The notes below the pieces were generated by a model. The model was not told where the DNA came from, ran no database searches, and saw nothing but the letters and a program-made list of their open reading frames with translations. The translations under genes and the position numbers were made by a program. Shown piece after piece: positions 52,702 through 62,180 of a stretch of DNA of 64,000 nt (its first letter is position 1; each line of letters starts with the position of its first letter). Source of the DNA: G016756615 sp050958605 (GTDB lineage Bacteria > Pseudomonadota > Alphaproteobacteria > Rhizobiales > Rhizobiaceae); NCBI RefSeq assembly GCF_050958605.1, contig NZ_JBJHDO010000005.1, forward strand, positions 248,001 through 312,000, written 5' to 3'.

Positions 52702-53577
52702 GTGATTACAGCTAGCCAAGCCAAACAGGCGAACGAACAATACCGCGAGGAAGGCTATGCTCTTATCCGCGGTTTTATCGACGGTGATGAGGTCATGCGA
52801 CTTCAAAAGGAGGCAACCGCCGTCTATGAGGAGGGCCTGAAACATCATGCAACCTATCGGAACGGCAATCTCACATTCCAGGTGCTGCCGGAGACGCATT
52901 TCGACAGGCGCTACGTTCTCCAAGCTTACTGGTTTTCCTGGATAAATGAATATTTCGAAAAGATCAGACGCAGTGACGATTACTTCGTGCTGCTCCAAGG
53001 CCTGTTGGGGCCCGACATCAGGCAGATAGCCCAGCAGCTCCATTGGAAACCGCCGGGCGTAAACGTCACAGGCTACCGTTTCCATCAGGACATTCGATTC
53101 CGGAACGGGGACGACCTCGAAAAAGTCGCCGCTTCCACTGTCACGACCGGACTTGCAGTCGACCCGGCGACAACGGAAAACGGCTGTCTCCAGGTCGTGC
53201 CAGGCAGCCACAAGCTTGGTTATCTCGGTCTGTCCGACGATTCCCACGACGGCATGTTGATGAAGGGACTGACGGCGGAGGAAGAACTGCGCAAGGTGGG
53301 CATCGACCCTTCCACCATCGTCGATCTCGTTCTTGAACCGGGGGACTTGGCAATGTGGGGTTTGCTCACGGTGCACGGATCTTCTCCAAACAAGTCCGAT
53401 TATGACCGTGCGTTCCTGCTCTCCAGCTATGTGCGAGCCGACGCCACGGAGCGGGGAGAGTGGGCCTTCCGGAACGGGGTTTCGACACCCCTTGGTGATA
53501 CGCCAAAGCTCTGCAAGGACGATCGCCTGCTGACCAATCCGGGGCCCGAATACGACACCACAGTGTGGTGGAACTGA
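52702..53577 (+). CDS. Phytanoyl-CoA dioxygenase (PhyH) family protein
   Basis: 291 residues from a GTG at 52702 preceded by GGGAGAAG; an upstream GTG at 52573 would add 43 residues. Non-haem Fe(II)/2-oxoglutarate dioxygenase ligands are visible: H128-Q-D130 in GYRFHQDIRF and H225 in LLTVHGSSPN; YREEGYALIRGFIDGDEV and NGCLQVVPGSHKLGYL are family hallmarks. It hydroxylates an unknown substrate in the cytosol. It stands alone, convergent with the LysR gene (29 bp between stops). Confidence 0.88.
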   Translation: MITASQAKQANEQYREEGYALIRGFIDGDEVMRLQKEATAVYEEGLKHHATYRNGNLTFQVLPETHFDRRYVLQAYWFSWINEYFEKIRRSDDYFVLLQGLLGPDIRQIAQQLHWKPPGVNVTGYRFHQDIRFRNGDDLEKVAASTVTTGLAVDPATTENGCLQVVPGSHKLGYLGLSDDSHDGMLMKGLTAEEELRKVGIDPSTIVDLVLEPGDLAMWGLLTVHGSSPNKSDYDRAFLLSSYVRADATERGEWAFRNGVSTPLGDTPKLCKDDRLLTNPGPEYDTTVWWN

Positions 53578-53606
53578 GACCTTGAGCGGCAGCCAGCGGC
53601 TTCCGC

Positions 53607-54503
53607 TCAAATCATATCGGAGGACAGCTCGCGAATGAGGAAGTCGACGAAGGTCCGGACCTTGGCGGGCACATAGGTTCTATGCGGGTAGAGTGCATAG
53701 ATCGGGCTGGAAGCGGGGCGGTACTCGTCGAGTACCGCCCCGAGCCTGCCTGTGCGCAATGCGTCATCGACCAGCAGACTGGGAAGATTCCCAATTCCGA
53801 ATCCAGCCAGCGTCATTTGATAGGCAGCTTCCACGCTGTTGGTCGAAACGCGGGACTTTACCGGAACCGAAAATGGGCCGTCGGGGCCGAGGAACGGCCA
53901 AGTCCCTATGCTTTTGGCATAGTTGCTGAGGACGCATTCGTGGTCGGTGAGGTCGGAGGGGTGCAAGGGTCGTCCGTGTGTGGCGAAGTACTCCGGCACC
54001 GCGCAGACGTAGTTTCTGACCTCGCCGAGGCGACGGGCAATCAAAGCGGAATCGCTCTGGTCCCCGAACCGGATTGCGACGTCATATCCTTCCTCGACGA
54101 CGCCAACCACGTATCGCGAGGTCAGGTTGAACTCGACCGACGCCAATGGGTTCTCCTGCAGAAATTTCGGGATCAGCGCCGTGATGCGCGTATGGCCAAG
54201 GACGTTGGAACAGGACACCCGGATCAAGCCGCGAGTGTGACTATGAAGTCCTCGCGCCGAATCCTGCAGCTCGTCAATTTCGTCCAGCAGCGCCTTCGTT
54301 CGTTCCAAATAATTGCGGCCAACTTCCGTCAGGCTGAGCTTTCGGGTTGTTCTGTTGACCAGCCTGACCCCCAGATCGTCTTCAAGATCCTTGAGATGGC
54401 GGCTGACCGCTGTCGACGACATGCCGAGTTCGCGCCCGGCTGCCGACAGACCGCCAAGGGTGGCAACCCGCTCAAATACCCTCATCGCCGTAAAGAGGTT
54501 CAT
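53607..54503 (-). CDS. LysR family transcriptional regulator
   Basis: 298 residues from the ATG at 54503. HTH: FERVATLGGLSAAGRELGMS and STAVSRHLKDLEDDLGVRLV; then the effector domain with SRYVVGVVEEGYDVAIRFG and AYQMTLAGFGIGNLPSLLV, typical of the CrgA-like LysR branch. Divergent from the solute-binding-protein gene with a 72-bp gap, so it probably controls that gene. Confidence 0.93.
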   Translation of the reverse strand: MNLFTAMRVFERVATLGGLSAAGRELGMSSTAVSRHLKDLEDDLGVRLVNRTTRKLSLTEVGRNYLERTKALLDEIDELQDSARGLHSHTRGLIRVSCSNVLGHTRITALIPKFLQENPLASVEFNLTSRYVVGVVEEGYDVAIRFGDQSDSALIARRLGEVRNYVCAVPEYFATHGRPLHPSDLTDHECVLSNYAKSIGTWPFLGPDGPFSVPVKSRVSTNSVEAAYQMTLAGFGIGNLPSLLVDDALRTGRLGAVLDEYRPASSPIYALYPHRTYVPAKVRTFVDFLIRELSSDMI

Positions 54504-54575
54504 ATCGGCCCCCCCGCACAATTTTCCAAGCGAATGCGTCTCAAACAACCATGTCGATCACAAGGGAGGAAAACA

Positions 54576-56201
54576 ATGCGTGATCATCCGTTACTGTCCC
54601 GGCTCAAGAAGGAAGGGGGCCGCGGAAGCGTAGACAGGCGGGAATTCATTGCGCTTGCCAGCATATTTGGTGCCAGCGCCGCTGCGTCCTACTCGCTCCT
54701 CGGGTTGACTGCTCCAACCGCAGCGCTTGCCGAAGAGAAGCCAAAGCGCGGCGGCATCCTGCGAGTCAGCATGCAGGTGATGGCACTCGACGATCCCAGA
54801 AAGTTCAGCGTTTCCCAAATGGGAAATATCGCCATGCAGTTCATTGAACCGCTCGTCCGCTGGAACCATGATTTCACCTTCCGGCCAATGCTGCTCGAAC
54901 ACTGGGAGATCAATGATGAGGCCACCCAATATGTGCTCAGCGTCCGCAAGGGCGTGAAGTGGTCCAACGGCGATGAGTTCACCGCTGAAGATGTGGCCTT
55001 CAACATCGGTCGCTGGTGCGACAAGGACGCTCCGGGCAATTCCATGGCAGGGCGGATGGAAGCGCTCATCGATCCTCAAGCCGGGAAAGCAAGGAACGGA
55101 GCCATCGAAGTCGTCGACGGCCACACCGTGCGCCTGAATCTCGCACGGCCCGACATTACGATCATTCCCGCGATGACAGACTATCCCGCATTGATCGTTC
55201 ATCGCGATTTCGACAAGACCGGAAAGCAGCTTGCCGAGCAACCGATAGGAACTGGACCATTCGAGCTGACCAACGTCGATGTCGGTGTAAGCGCATCTGT
55301 GCGAAGGCGACCGGACGGCTCGTGGTGGGGAGGCGAGGTCTATCTGGATGGCGTCGATTGGATCGACTACGGCACGGACTCCCAGTCCACGATAGCTGCC
55401 TTTGAATCTGACGAGGTCGATCTGAATGGCCAGACTCAAACCGGCTTCGTCAAGATACTCGACCAGATGGGGCTGGTCAGATCCGATGTCGTCACCGCCA
55501 CGACGATCGTGGCTCGCATGAACGTCATGGCCGCGCCTTACGACGATAAGCGCGTTCGCAATGCCGTCCAATTGGCGGTAAACAACGAGGAAGTGCTGGT
55601 GCTCGGAGCCGATGGGTTCGGCAGCGTGGCCGAGAACCACCATGTGGGACCCATGCATCCCGACTACGCCGAACTTGATCGGGTCGAGTACGATCCGGAG
55701 AAAGCAAAGCGATTGCTCGAAGAGGCTGGCGCCCTCGATCACGAGTTCGAATTGATCTCCGTGGAGGCGGACTACAGGAAGGAGAGCGCCGACGCTATCG
55801 GGCAGCAATTGCGCGCAGCGGGGTTCAAGGTGAAGCGCACCGTTTATCCGGAGTCCACCTTTTGGAACAACTGGACCAAGTATCCGTTCTCGGTCACCAA
55901 CTGGAATGCACGTCCGCTCGGAATCCAGACCCTCGCTCTTGCCTACCAGACTGGCAGCGCCTGGAATGAAACAGGCTATTCCAATCCCGAATTCGACCAA
56001 AAGCTCGAAGAGGCAAACGCGATCGCCGACTCAGAAAAGAGGAAGGCGCTCATGGCCGAGCTGGAGAGAATGTTGCAGGATTCCGGCATCATCATCCAGC
56101 CGTATTGGCGCAAGCTGTTCTGTCATATGAAGCCCAGGGTCAAAGGGTATCAGATGCATCAGGCCTACGAACAGCATTTCGAGAATGCATGGCTGGCATA
56201 G
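54576..56201 (+). CDS. Orphan ABC transporter substrate-binding protein (SBP_bac_5), Tat-exported
   Basis: 541 residues from the ATG at 54576 after AAGGGAGGA. Tat signal with R21-R22 in SVDRREFIALASIFG; mature fold: GNIAMQFIEPLVRWNHDFTF, VLSVRKGVKWSNGDEFTAED, EQPIGTGPFELTNVDVG, VRNAVQLAVNNEEVLVLG. No permease or ATPase gene follows before the terminator-like hairpin, so it must borrow a transporter or act as a sensor. The open frame upstream of 54576 is only antiparallel shadow of the LysR gene. Confidence 0.92.
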   Translation: MRDHPLLSRLKKEGGRGSVDRREFIALASIFGASAAASYSLLGLTAPTAALAEEKPKRGGILRVSMQVMALDDPRKFSVSQMGNIAMQFIEPLVRWNHDFTFRPMLLEHWEINDEATQYVLSVRKGVKWSNGDEFTAEDVAFNIGRWCDKDAPGNSMAGRMEALIDPQAGKARNGAIEVVDGHTVRLNLARPDITIIPAMTDYPALIVHRDFDKTGKQLAEQPIGTGPFELTNVDVGVSASVRRRPDGSWWGGEVYLDGVDWIDYGTDSQSTIAAFESDEVDLNGQTQTGFVKILDQMGLVRSDVVTATTIVARMNVMAAPYDDKRVRNAVQLAVNNEEVLVLGADGFGSVAENHHVGPMHPDYAELDRVEYDPEKAKRLLEEAGALDHEFELISVEADYRKESADAIGQQLRAAGFKVKRTVYPESTFWNNWTKYPFSVTNWNARPLGIQTLALAYQTGSAWNETGYSNPEFDQKLEEANAIADSEKRKALMAELERMLQDSGIIIQPYWRKLFCHMKPRVKGYQMHQAYEQHFENAWLA

Positions 56202-56270
56202 CGGCGGACTGAACAGGGAATTGTCGGCCAGCGCATCGGGCAGGAGGCCTGTCTACGGCGCAGGCACCCT

Positions 56271-56312
56271 TACAGCTCTTCGCGTGAAAACGGGTTCACG
56301 CGAAGAGCTGTA
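56271..56312. terminator. Perfect 18-bp-stem hairpin between convergent genes
   Basis: The arm 56271-56288 (TACAGCTCTTCGCGTGAA) is the exact reverse complement of 56295-56312, with a 6-nt loop AACGGG. It lies 69 bp past one stop and 12 bp past the other of two convergent genes, so it reads as a bidirectional terminator; no T-run follows, so a dispersed palindromic repeat with terminator function is also possible. Confidence 0.7.
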
Positions 56313-56324
56313 GGCCGGCAATTG

Positions 56325-56837
56325 CTATCCCAGCATCTTGTCGAGCTTCTCGATGGCCGCGCGCGCGTCCGAGATCAGGCCGTCGAAAGCATCGAGCAAG
56401 TCCTTGTCGTCGGCCTCTTCCTGCGCCAGCGCCTTCCTGGCCAGTTCAGCCTTGCCCGCCAGTTCCCTGTCGACTGTCAGCGCTCGGTTGAAGGCGTCTG
56501 ACTGAAAGGCATCCGCGAGCTTGGCGCGCTCCGGCTGCCGCGCCTTGGCCGCCGCCGCCACGTCGCCGCGAGTCTGGCGGGCGGCCCGTTCGAACTGGGC
56601 GGTCAACATTTCGGCTGGATCCTGCTTGACCGCCCTGGTCGGCCCGGTTTTGATACCTGGTCCGGCCGGAAGGACCACGACCGTTCCCTGCTTCAGCTTG
56701 CCCGTCCCGAGCGCCGGATTGAGGGTACGGATACGTTTCAGCACGGCCTCCGCCTGCGTCTTGCCCAGGCGGCCGTCAATCAGCTCCGCACTGATCTCCT
56801 GCAAGGTCTGACCCGATTTCGCGACGAATGTGCGCAT
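56325..56837 (-). CDS. LysM-like protein of a contractile-tail locus
   Basis: 170 residues. The N-terminus (about 1-58) resembles a LysM/tail-protein-X module: TFVAKSGQTLQEISAELIDG, then RIRTLNPALGTGKLKQGTVVVLP. The remainder is charged, alanine-rich and probably helical/coiled coil (AAKARQPERAKLADAF, ELARKALAQEEADDKDLLDA). No signal peptide. In contractile injection systems LysM proteins join the inner tube to the baseplate; its position at the end of the tail gene cluster agrees, though the long helical tail is not typical. Confidence 0.65.
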   Translation of the reverse strand: MRTFVAKSGQTLQEISAELIDGRLGKTQAEAVLKRIRTLNPALGTGKLKQGTVVVLPAGPGIKTGPTRAVKQDPAEMLTAQFERAARQTRGDVAAAAKARQPERAKLADAFQSDAFNRALTVDRELAGKAELARKALAQEEADDKDLLDAFDGLISDARAAIEKLDKMLG

Positions 56838-56852
56838 GGTTCTCCCTCCATG

Positions 56853-59800
56853 TCAGTATTGGACGTTGAGCGGCACGAAGGGCGGCGGAACGTTGCTGAT
56901 GACGCCCGTCGTTACGTTGCCCACCACGGTGACCACCTGGGCGTCCAGGGTGATCGACCGCTCGCCGCCATCCACCTGGTTGCTGGTGACGGCAGCCGTG
57001 AAGGCGCGCAGCGATACCGCTTCCTTCTGATTGAAGCGCGCAAGCACGCGATTGTCGCCGAAAAGGCAGTGCAGGGCAACGATGTCCACCGCGAGTTGGT
57101 GCCCTCGTGAGACGAAGCTGTTGCCCAGCACCGACCCGCTGCCGCCGCTCCCCCGATCGTCCGTGCCGAGCTCGGCAATGAAGGCCTCACCGGCCACGCC
57201 GACCACGATGCCGCGACCGTTCTGCAGGTTGACCATCGTGAAGGAGCCGGACGTCGACACGAAGTCATCGGCATTCTGCACGACTAGCGCCGTCCACTCG
57301 CCCACGCCCTGTTGATCGATCGCCGTCGCATCGCGCTCGACCCGGTTCTGTTGCACTTCGAACTCGCGCAAGGGCGAGGACAGCATGATTCCGGCGGTAC
57401 GGCCCAGCGCATCGCCCGTCGGCCCGATGGCGATAGCTTCGTTGTCGCGCACTCGCGCACGCTCGACGCCCAGCGCGAGCACGCCGGCGCGAAAGCGCGC
57501 GGTCTCACTGTTGACGCCGATCGCGCGCATGGTGTTGCCGGCGATATTGGCGGAAGGCGCGCGGGTGACGGCAATGCCGTTCACCATGACGGGGCCGGCC
57601 TCGCGCCGTGCGTCGATGTCGCGCAGATGGTTGTTCTCGATCGAAACCGATCCGCTGTCGGGATGGCCAACCGCAACGATGCCGTTGCCGCATTCGGCGA
57701 TAATGTTGAGCTTGATGATGAGGTCGCGTACAGGCGATAGAACCTCGACGCCGGCGCGTCCGTAGCCGCGGATCTGATTGCCCAGGATCTGCGCCATGGT
57801 GGTGCCGGTGCGCACCAGACCGCGCGTCACCTGCACGCCCACCGCCTCATCGTTGGTCGCGGTGTTGTGCAGCTTATTGTCCGCGACCCAAAGCCCGTCG
57901 CAGGAAGAGCGCACGCCGGTTCCGGAAGCGAAGACGCTGTTGCCGCAGATGCTGATCGATGCCCCGGCCAGCGACACACCGAGCGTGCTGATGGCTGCGA
58001 CGGCGGAGCCGAAGGCATGATTGTCCCGAATCTCGGTGCCGAAGATGTGAAGCACGCGGCCGTCCAGCACTACCGACTGGCGGCTGCACAGGAATACGTT
58101 ATCGCGCAGCGACAGGGCCGCGGCCAGCAAGAACGGCTCCGGCGCGCCTTCGTCCCGGGACGCGGTGGGATCATTGGCGAGCACGCCCGTTTCGGCGAAG
58201 ACGATATTGTCGCCGAGATTCGCTTCCACCACCGCGCCCTCGAGCGAGATGGCGGAACTGCGGCTGTCGCCCGTCACGTCCAGCACTGCAATCATCAGTT
58301 TTTGCAGCGACAGCCGCGCCGCGCTCTGCACGGCGATGGCCGGGCGGTTCCCGACCGACAGGATCGCCAGGCTTTCGATGCCCACGGCGATGGCATTCTG
58401 GATCAGGAATGAGCCGCTGCTGGCGGCGATGATCGTCGCCGGGCCTTGGCCCCTCACCAGCACGGAGCGGATGCCGGTCATGCGCACCGCCTCCCGCAGA
58501 GGGAACTGGCCCGGGCCGATACAGACAGTGCCGCCCGTCTGAGCGGCCTGATTGACCGCGTCCTGAATGGTGAAGCTGCCATCCGCATGCGAAGCTTCCG
58601 TAACGCAGGCGGTGCACGCGCAGTCATGCACCTCGCCGCCTTCGGGCGGCCAGTCGTTGCGGCAGTCGGTCACCGTGCCCGCGGCGACGTCCCAGATGCC
58701 CAGTCGTGCAAAATGGTGGTGGATGCCGCGCGGCGGCGCCCGGTCGAGCAACTCGACCGAGGCGTCCGCGGTGCGGGCCGCAAACACCCAGTAGTCGCCA
58801 GGCTTGAAACCGCGACCGCCGGCGTCGGAGAAACTTACGGTCACCCCGTTCTCGAGCACCAAGGTGGTGTTGGCGCCGGGCACGGTGATGACGCCGGGCG
58901 AATTGGCCGCGTCCAGATCCTGCACCTGCACCGTCGTGCCGTTCGGCCCGGTGCGGAAGATGCGCCGGGCCTGGTCCCAACGGCGGACACGAAGGTTGCG
59001 CGCGTCGGGGAATTCGCTGTTCGGGAATGATCCCGGGAGCAGCGTAGCGGGCAGCGCCAAGGTGAACTCCAGGCGCCGCGTTTCGGGCGTCACCGTGACC
59101 TTGCGTATCTCGCCGGCGAGCTGCGCGAACTCGCGGGCATCGTCGATGATCTCCACCCAGTCGCCGGTCTTGATCGACAGCACGTCATCGCGGCCAAGAG
59201 TATCGACCTCGAGCACTGTCGCCGAAACGATGTTGGAGACGCGGCTGCCGACGCTGGCGTTCTCGCGCGACCATTTGAACGTGGCCGAGCCGGCCTGCCC
59301 GCCATCATGGATCTCGACGCGGTAGAGTTGGTTCTCGAGTCCGCGATAGCCGCCCGTGGGCGGCAGCTCGCAGGGATCGTCGACCTGTGCTACTTCGAAG
59401 GTGCCGGTCGTCAGCCTGCCGCTCGAGGGCGCGACGATAGCCTCCCACCCCGGCACCTCGCCGTCAGGTGTCGCGCAGGTAGTGCCGGTCCCCACGTCCT
59501 CGGCCATGACGCGCACCTGCCAGACGGTCTGGATACGTGAGGTTGTTTCAACGCCGACGGCGTTCTCGACGAGGTCCGGGCGCTCCAGATGGGTGACCTC
59601 GCGGTCCCACACGTCGATATAGACCAGATGGCGGCCGGCCGTCGGCAGTGCCGGCGGGCTGGGAAAGTAGGGCTGTGACGCGTAGGGCACCGGATTGGCG
59701 AACTGCGGCTCCGCCATCAGCGGATCGAAGAGCCGCTCGGCGCCGTTGTTCGACGGCGCGCCATGGTTCTCCGCGAGCAGGCCGTCGACATAGAGCCTGC

Positions 59801-60032
59801 CCTTGCCGATGTTCAATCCCGTACCCGCGACCGATATCTCGAATGCGTCAGGTGTGGTGGAGGAGACGGTCGCGCGGCCCAGGACGTCGCTCGCCACTGC
59901 CCGGAGGCGGCGATCCAGAATCGCCGTCAGCTCGTTGGCGTCGGCGTCCAACATGACGCCGCCCTGCTTCAGTTGCACGCCGGCAAAGTCGAGCAACGGA
60001 TCAAGCCGTACCCTCGAAAAATCGTTCGCCAT
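56853..60032 (-). CDS. Large DUF6519-like + right-handed beta-helix protein of tail-like locus
   Basis: 1059 residues. The N-terminus (DFSRVRLDPLLDFAGVQLKQ, then MLDADANEL) matches the DUF6519-type module seen in phage-tail-like loci. About 130-460 is beta-rich and contains YRVEIHDGG and FKWSRENASV. A Cys cluster C471-x-C473-x-x-C476 sits between it and a long right-handed parallel beta-helix (about 480-1040) with repeated IxxNxI-type turns (ENNHLRDIDA, GNTMRAIGVN, VTSNQVDGG). No signal peptide. Probably a fibre/spike-like or receptor-binding surface component, or a cargo-like appendage (inference). GAGG precedes the ATG. Confidence 0.75.
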   Translation of the reverse strand: MANDFSRVRLDPLLDFAGVQLKQGGVMLDADANELTAILDRRLRAVASDVLGRATVSSTTPDAFEISVAGTGLNIGKGRLYVDGLLAENHGAPSNNGAERLFDPLMAEPQFANPVPYASQPYFPSPPALPTAGRHLVYIDVWDREVTHLERPDLVENAVGVETTSRIQTVWQVRVMAEDVGTGTTCATPDGEVPGWEAIVAPSSGRLTTGTFEVAQVDDPCELPPTGGYRGLENQLYRVEIHDGGQAGSATFKWSRENASVGSRVSNIVSATVLEVDTLGRDDVLSIKTGDWVEIIDDAREFAQLAGEIRKVTVTPETRRLEFTLALPATLLPGSFPNSEFPDARNLRVRRWDQARRIFRTGPNGTTVQVQDLDAANSPGVITVPGANTTLVLENGVTVSFSDAGGRGFKPGDYWVFAARTADASVELLDRAPPRGIHHHFARLGIWDVAAGTVTDCRNDWPPEGGEVHDCACTACVTEASHADGSFTIQDAVNQAAQTGGTVCIGPGQFPLREAVRMTGIRSVLVRGQGPATIIAASSGSFLIQNAIAVGIESLAILSVGNRPAIAVQSAARLSLQKLMIAVLDVTGDSRSSAISLEGAVVEANLGDNIVFAETGVLANDPTASRDEGAPEPFLLAAALSLRDNVFLCSRQSVVLDGRVLHIFGTEIRDNHAFGSAVAAISTLGVSLAGASISICGNSVFASGTGVRSSCDGLWVADNKLHNTATNDEAVGVQVTRGLVRTGTTMAQILGNQIRGYGRAGVEVLSPVRDLIIKLNIIAECGNGIVAVGHPDSGSVSIENNHLRDIDARREAGPVMVNGIAVTRAPSANIAGNTMRAIGVNSETARFRAGVLALGVERARVRDNEAIAIGPTGDALGRTAGIMLSSPLREFEVQQNRVERDATAIDQQGVGEWTALVVQNADDFVSTSGSFTMVNLQNGRGIVVGVAGEAFIAELGTDDRGSGGSGSVLGNSFVSRGHQLAVDIVALHCLFGDNRVLARFNQKEAVSLRAFTAAVTSNQVDGGERSITLDAQVVTVVGNVTTGVISNVPPPFVPLNVQY

Positions 60033-60056
60033 GAGGCACTCCTCGCAATATGCGGT

Positions 60057-62180
60057 TCAGCTCGCGTAGAAAAAGCCGGCTCGAAGCCCGAAGCGGAGAT
60101 ATTCCTCCAGCCGGATACGCAGGTTCGTTTCGCGCTGAGGCTGGAACAGCGCATGAAGCACGCCCATCTCGCCGCCATCGTCGGCGCCGGCGCGGATCGC
60201 CTCGTCCGTGACACGGAGAAGCTGTCCATAAGGTGCGGTGCCATAGCGCAGCGACGTGAAGTGCGGGAAAGCGTGCGGGTGGTCGTCGCTGGGCACACAA
60301 CGATAGCGGCGTGGCGTGATCGACCCGGACGGCACGTAGCTGAAGCGCATGCATCCCTCCTGGCGCCGGTCGACCAGAACGGGGGCCTGCCAGGTTTCGC
60401 CCGGCGCAGGCCCAAGGCGAGCGAAGAAGATGCAATTGGAGGCGAGCGCGATTTGGCGCACGCGCACCTTGCCGACGATCGTGCATTCGTTGGCTGTCAA
60501 TGTTGCGCCTGCTTCGTCATCGGCGACCCCGGAGAACGCCACTCCTTCCGGCGATCCGGCGTCGACGATGCAGTCCCGCATCTCGATCTCCGCGTCCTCG
60601 ACCAGCCGCAGCGGCCCGGTGATGCAGCGCTCCAGCGTCACCTTGGCGAATGGGTGTTCGACGATCAAGCTCGGCTCTCCCGGTGATCCGGCGGAGCCGT
60701 CGGGATCGAGGGTAAGGCCGGGCACGAGCGTGCAGTCGCGCAGCACGAGCTCAACGGGACTGCTGCCGACAGCCGGGGCCACGACGCGAAGCGCGCCGCC
60801 GGAAATGACCAACCCATCCAGGACCAGCTTGCCGCGCGCGCCGATGTCGACCACGAGCTCGCCGCCGGCGGCGATGAGCGGCCGCACGCCGTTGATCGCC
60901 GCGACCACGACCACATGGCCGGGAGCCTGTTCGTCCGCCTCGCCATCGACGCGCAAGACCGGCGTTTCCTGATAGGTGAAGCTGTCCCCGATCGACAGCC
61001 GACCACCGGGAGCCAGGGCGTCCAACCCCGGCTGCAGCGCGGCGCCGCCACTGATCGTCAGCTGTTGCGCCGCGGCATCAACGTTCGCAGGGCTGCGCTC
61101 GTATTCGCCCCCGCCGATCTCACGCGTCAGGCCGAAGTGGAACGTGGCGAGCAGCGGTCCGTCGGACGCTTCGCCCAGAAGCACGCGGCCGCGCTCCGGG
61201 TCGACCCCGATCTGCCCGGCCTGCACCGTCGCCTCGTGGTTCCACCCGGCGAAGGTGCCGCCGCCATCGAACACATCGCGCAGATCGCTGATGCGAATGT
61301 CCCCGACAGGAACGGGATCGGACTGGCCCTCGCGAAACAGGACGAAACTTTCGCCAAGTCCATAATCGTCATCGACTATTTCGTCCGGCGCTGTCGTGGT
61401 GCTGGCGAGAGACTTTTTGACGGCCAACGCCGTCAGCCTTACCGAAAGCGGCTCGGGCACGTTGATCGGGTCTGCGAGATGGCTGATGGAGGCTTCGGTA
61501 CGGTTGCGCCGGAAGAGCTGGATGTCCGCACCCAAAGGGTTAAAGCGGAACCTGCGGCCGGACGTATCGCCGGAATCCGGCGTCAGCGGGATGCGGCTCA
61601 GACGCAGCGGCACCAACCGCCACAGGAAGATGCCTATATTGGGAATGTTGTATTTGCCGGAACGTTCCTCGGGCGCACGCATCTCCGCCGTGTGAGCGAA
61701 GCTGGCGAACGCGCCGCCGACACGGAACGTCGCGCCGATGTCGCGCAGATCGGCAGTCGCCTTCGCGTGAAGCCGCGTATGCTTCATATACTGCGTCGTG
61801 GTCAGCAACTCGAAGAATTCCACCGCGCGCGCCGGCCAGCCTGTCACGTCGCCGGCCAGCTGTTCGAGCATCAGCGCCGTGCCCTTGCGCCGCCTATAGC
61901 CGATGGTGTTGGCAACCTCGGCGCGCGGCGAGGCGACCTTGGGCGCGACCCCGTGCAGCGGCCGGTATCCGATCAGCGTGCCGATATAAGGCGCAACCCA
62001 ATCCGCGCAGGTCTCGATGAACTGATCGTCGTAGAGCTGCTCGACGTTTTCCTCCAGGGCCTCCAACTGCTCCGCGAAAGCGCCGATGAGGGCGCGTAGC
62101 GGTTCCCCATGTGCGTTGTCGCGCAGTCGGTAGATCGCCGGCAGCAGGGTATAGATACGTTCGGCCGTCAGCGACGTCAT
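60057..62180 (-). CDS. Phage tail protein I-like / Afp12-like baseplate protein with long C-terminal extension
   Basis: 707 residues. The first ~190 match tail-protein-I (gpI)-like modules of contractile systems: YTLLPAIYRLRDNAHGEPLR, LEALEENVEQLYDDQFIETC and IGYRRRKGTALMLEQLAGDV. Residues about 340-640 are beta-rich with repeated VxIxxCxI-type turns (LRDCTLVPG, LERCITGPL, MRDCIVDAG, ANECTIVGKV), like a beta-helix or tail-fibre domain. Overlaps the baseplate gene as ATGA. Probably a wedge protein carrying its own fibre-like domain (inference). Confidence 0.75.
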   Translation of the reverse strand: MTSLTAERIYTLLPAIYRLRDNAHGEPLRALIGAFAEQLEALEENVEQLYDDQFIETCADWVAPYIGTLIGYRPLHGVAPKVASPRAEVANTIGYRRRKGTALMLEQLAGDVTGWPARAVEFFELLTTTQYMKHTRLHAKATADLRDIGATFRVGGAFASFAHTAEMRAPEERSGKYNIPNIGIFLWRLVPLRLSRIPLTPDSGDTSGRRFRFNPLGADIQLFRRNRTEASISHLADPINVPEPLSVRLTALAVKKSLASTTTAPDEIVDDDYGLGESFVLFREGQSDPVPVGDIRISDLRDVFDGGGTFAGWNHEATVQAGQIGVDPERGRVLLGEASDGPLLATFHFGLTREIGGGEYERSPANVDAAAQQLTISGGAALQPGLDALAPGGRLSIGDSFTYQETPVLRVDGEADEQAPGHVVVVAAINGVRPLIAAGGELVVDIGARGKLVLDGLVISGGALRVVAPAVGSSPVELVLRDCTLVPGLTLDPDGSAGSPGEPSLIVEHPFAKVTLERCITGPLRLVEDAEIEMRDCIVDAGSPEGVAFSGVADDEAGATLTANECTIVGKVRVRQIALASNCIFFARLGPAPGETWQAPVLVDRRQEGCMRFSYVPSGSITPRRYRCVPSDDHPHAFPHFTSLRYGTAPYGQLLRVTDEAIRAGADDGGEMGVLHALFQPQRETNLRIRLEEYLRFGLRAGFFYAS

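Noticed and set aside
53682..56201. 839-codon plus-strand frame covering the LysR gene and the binding protein
   Set aside because: Only the part from 54576 has a ribosome-binding site, Tat signal and family match; the rest is antiparallel shadow of the LysR gene.
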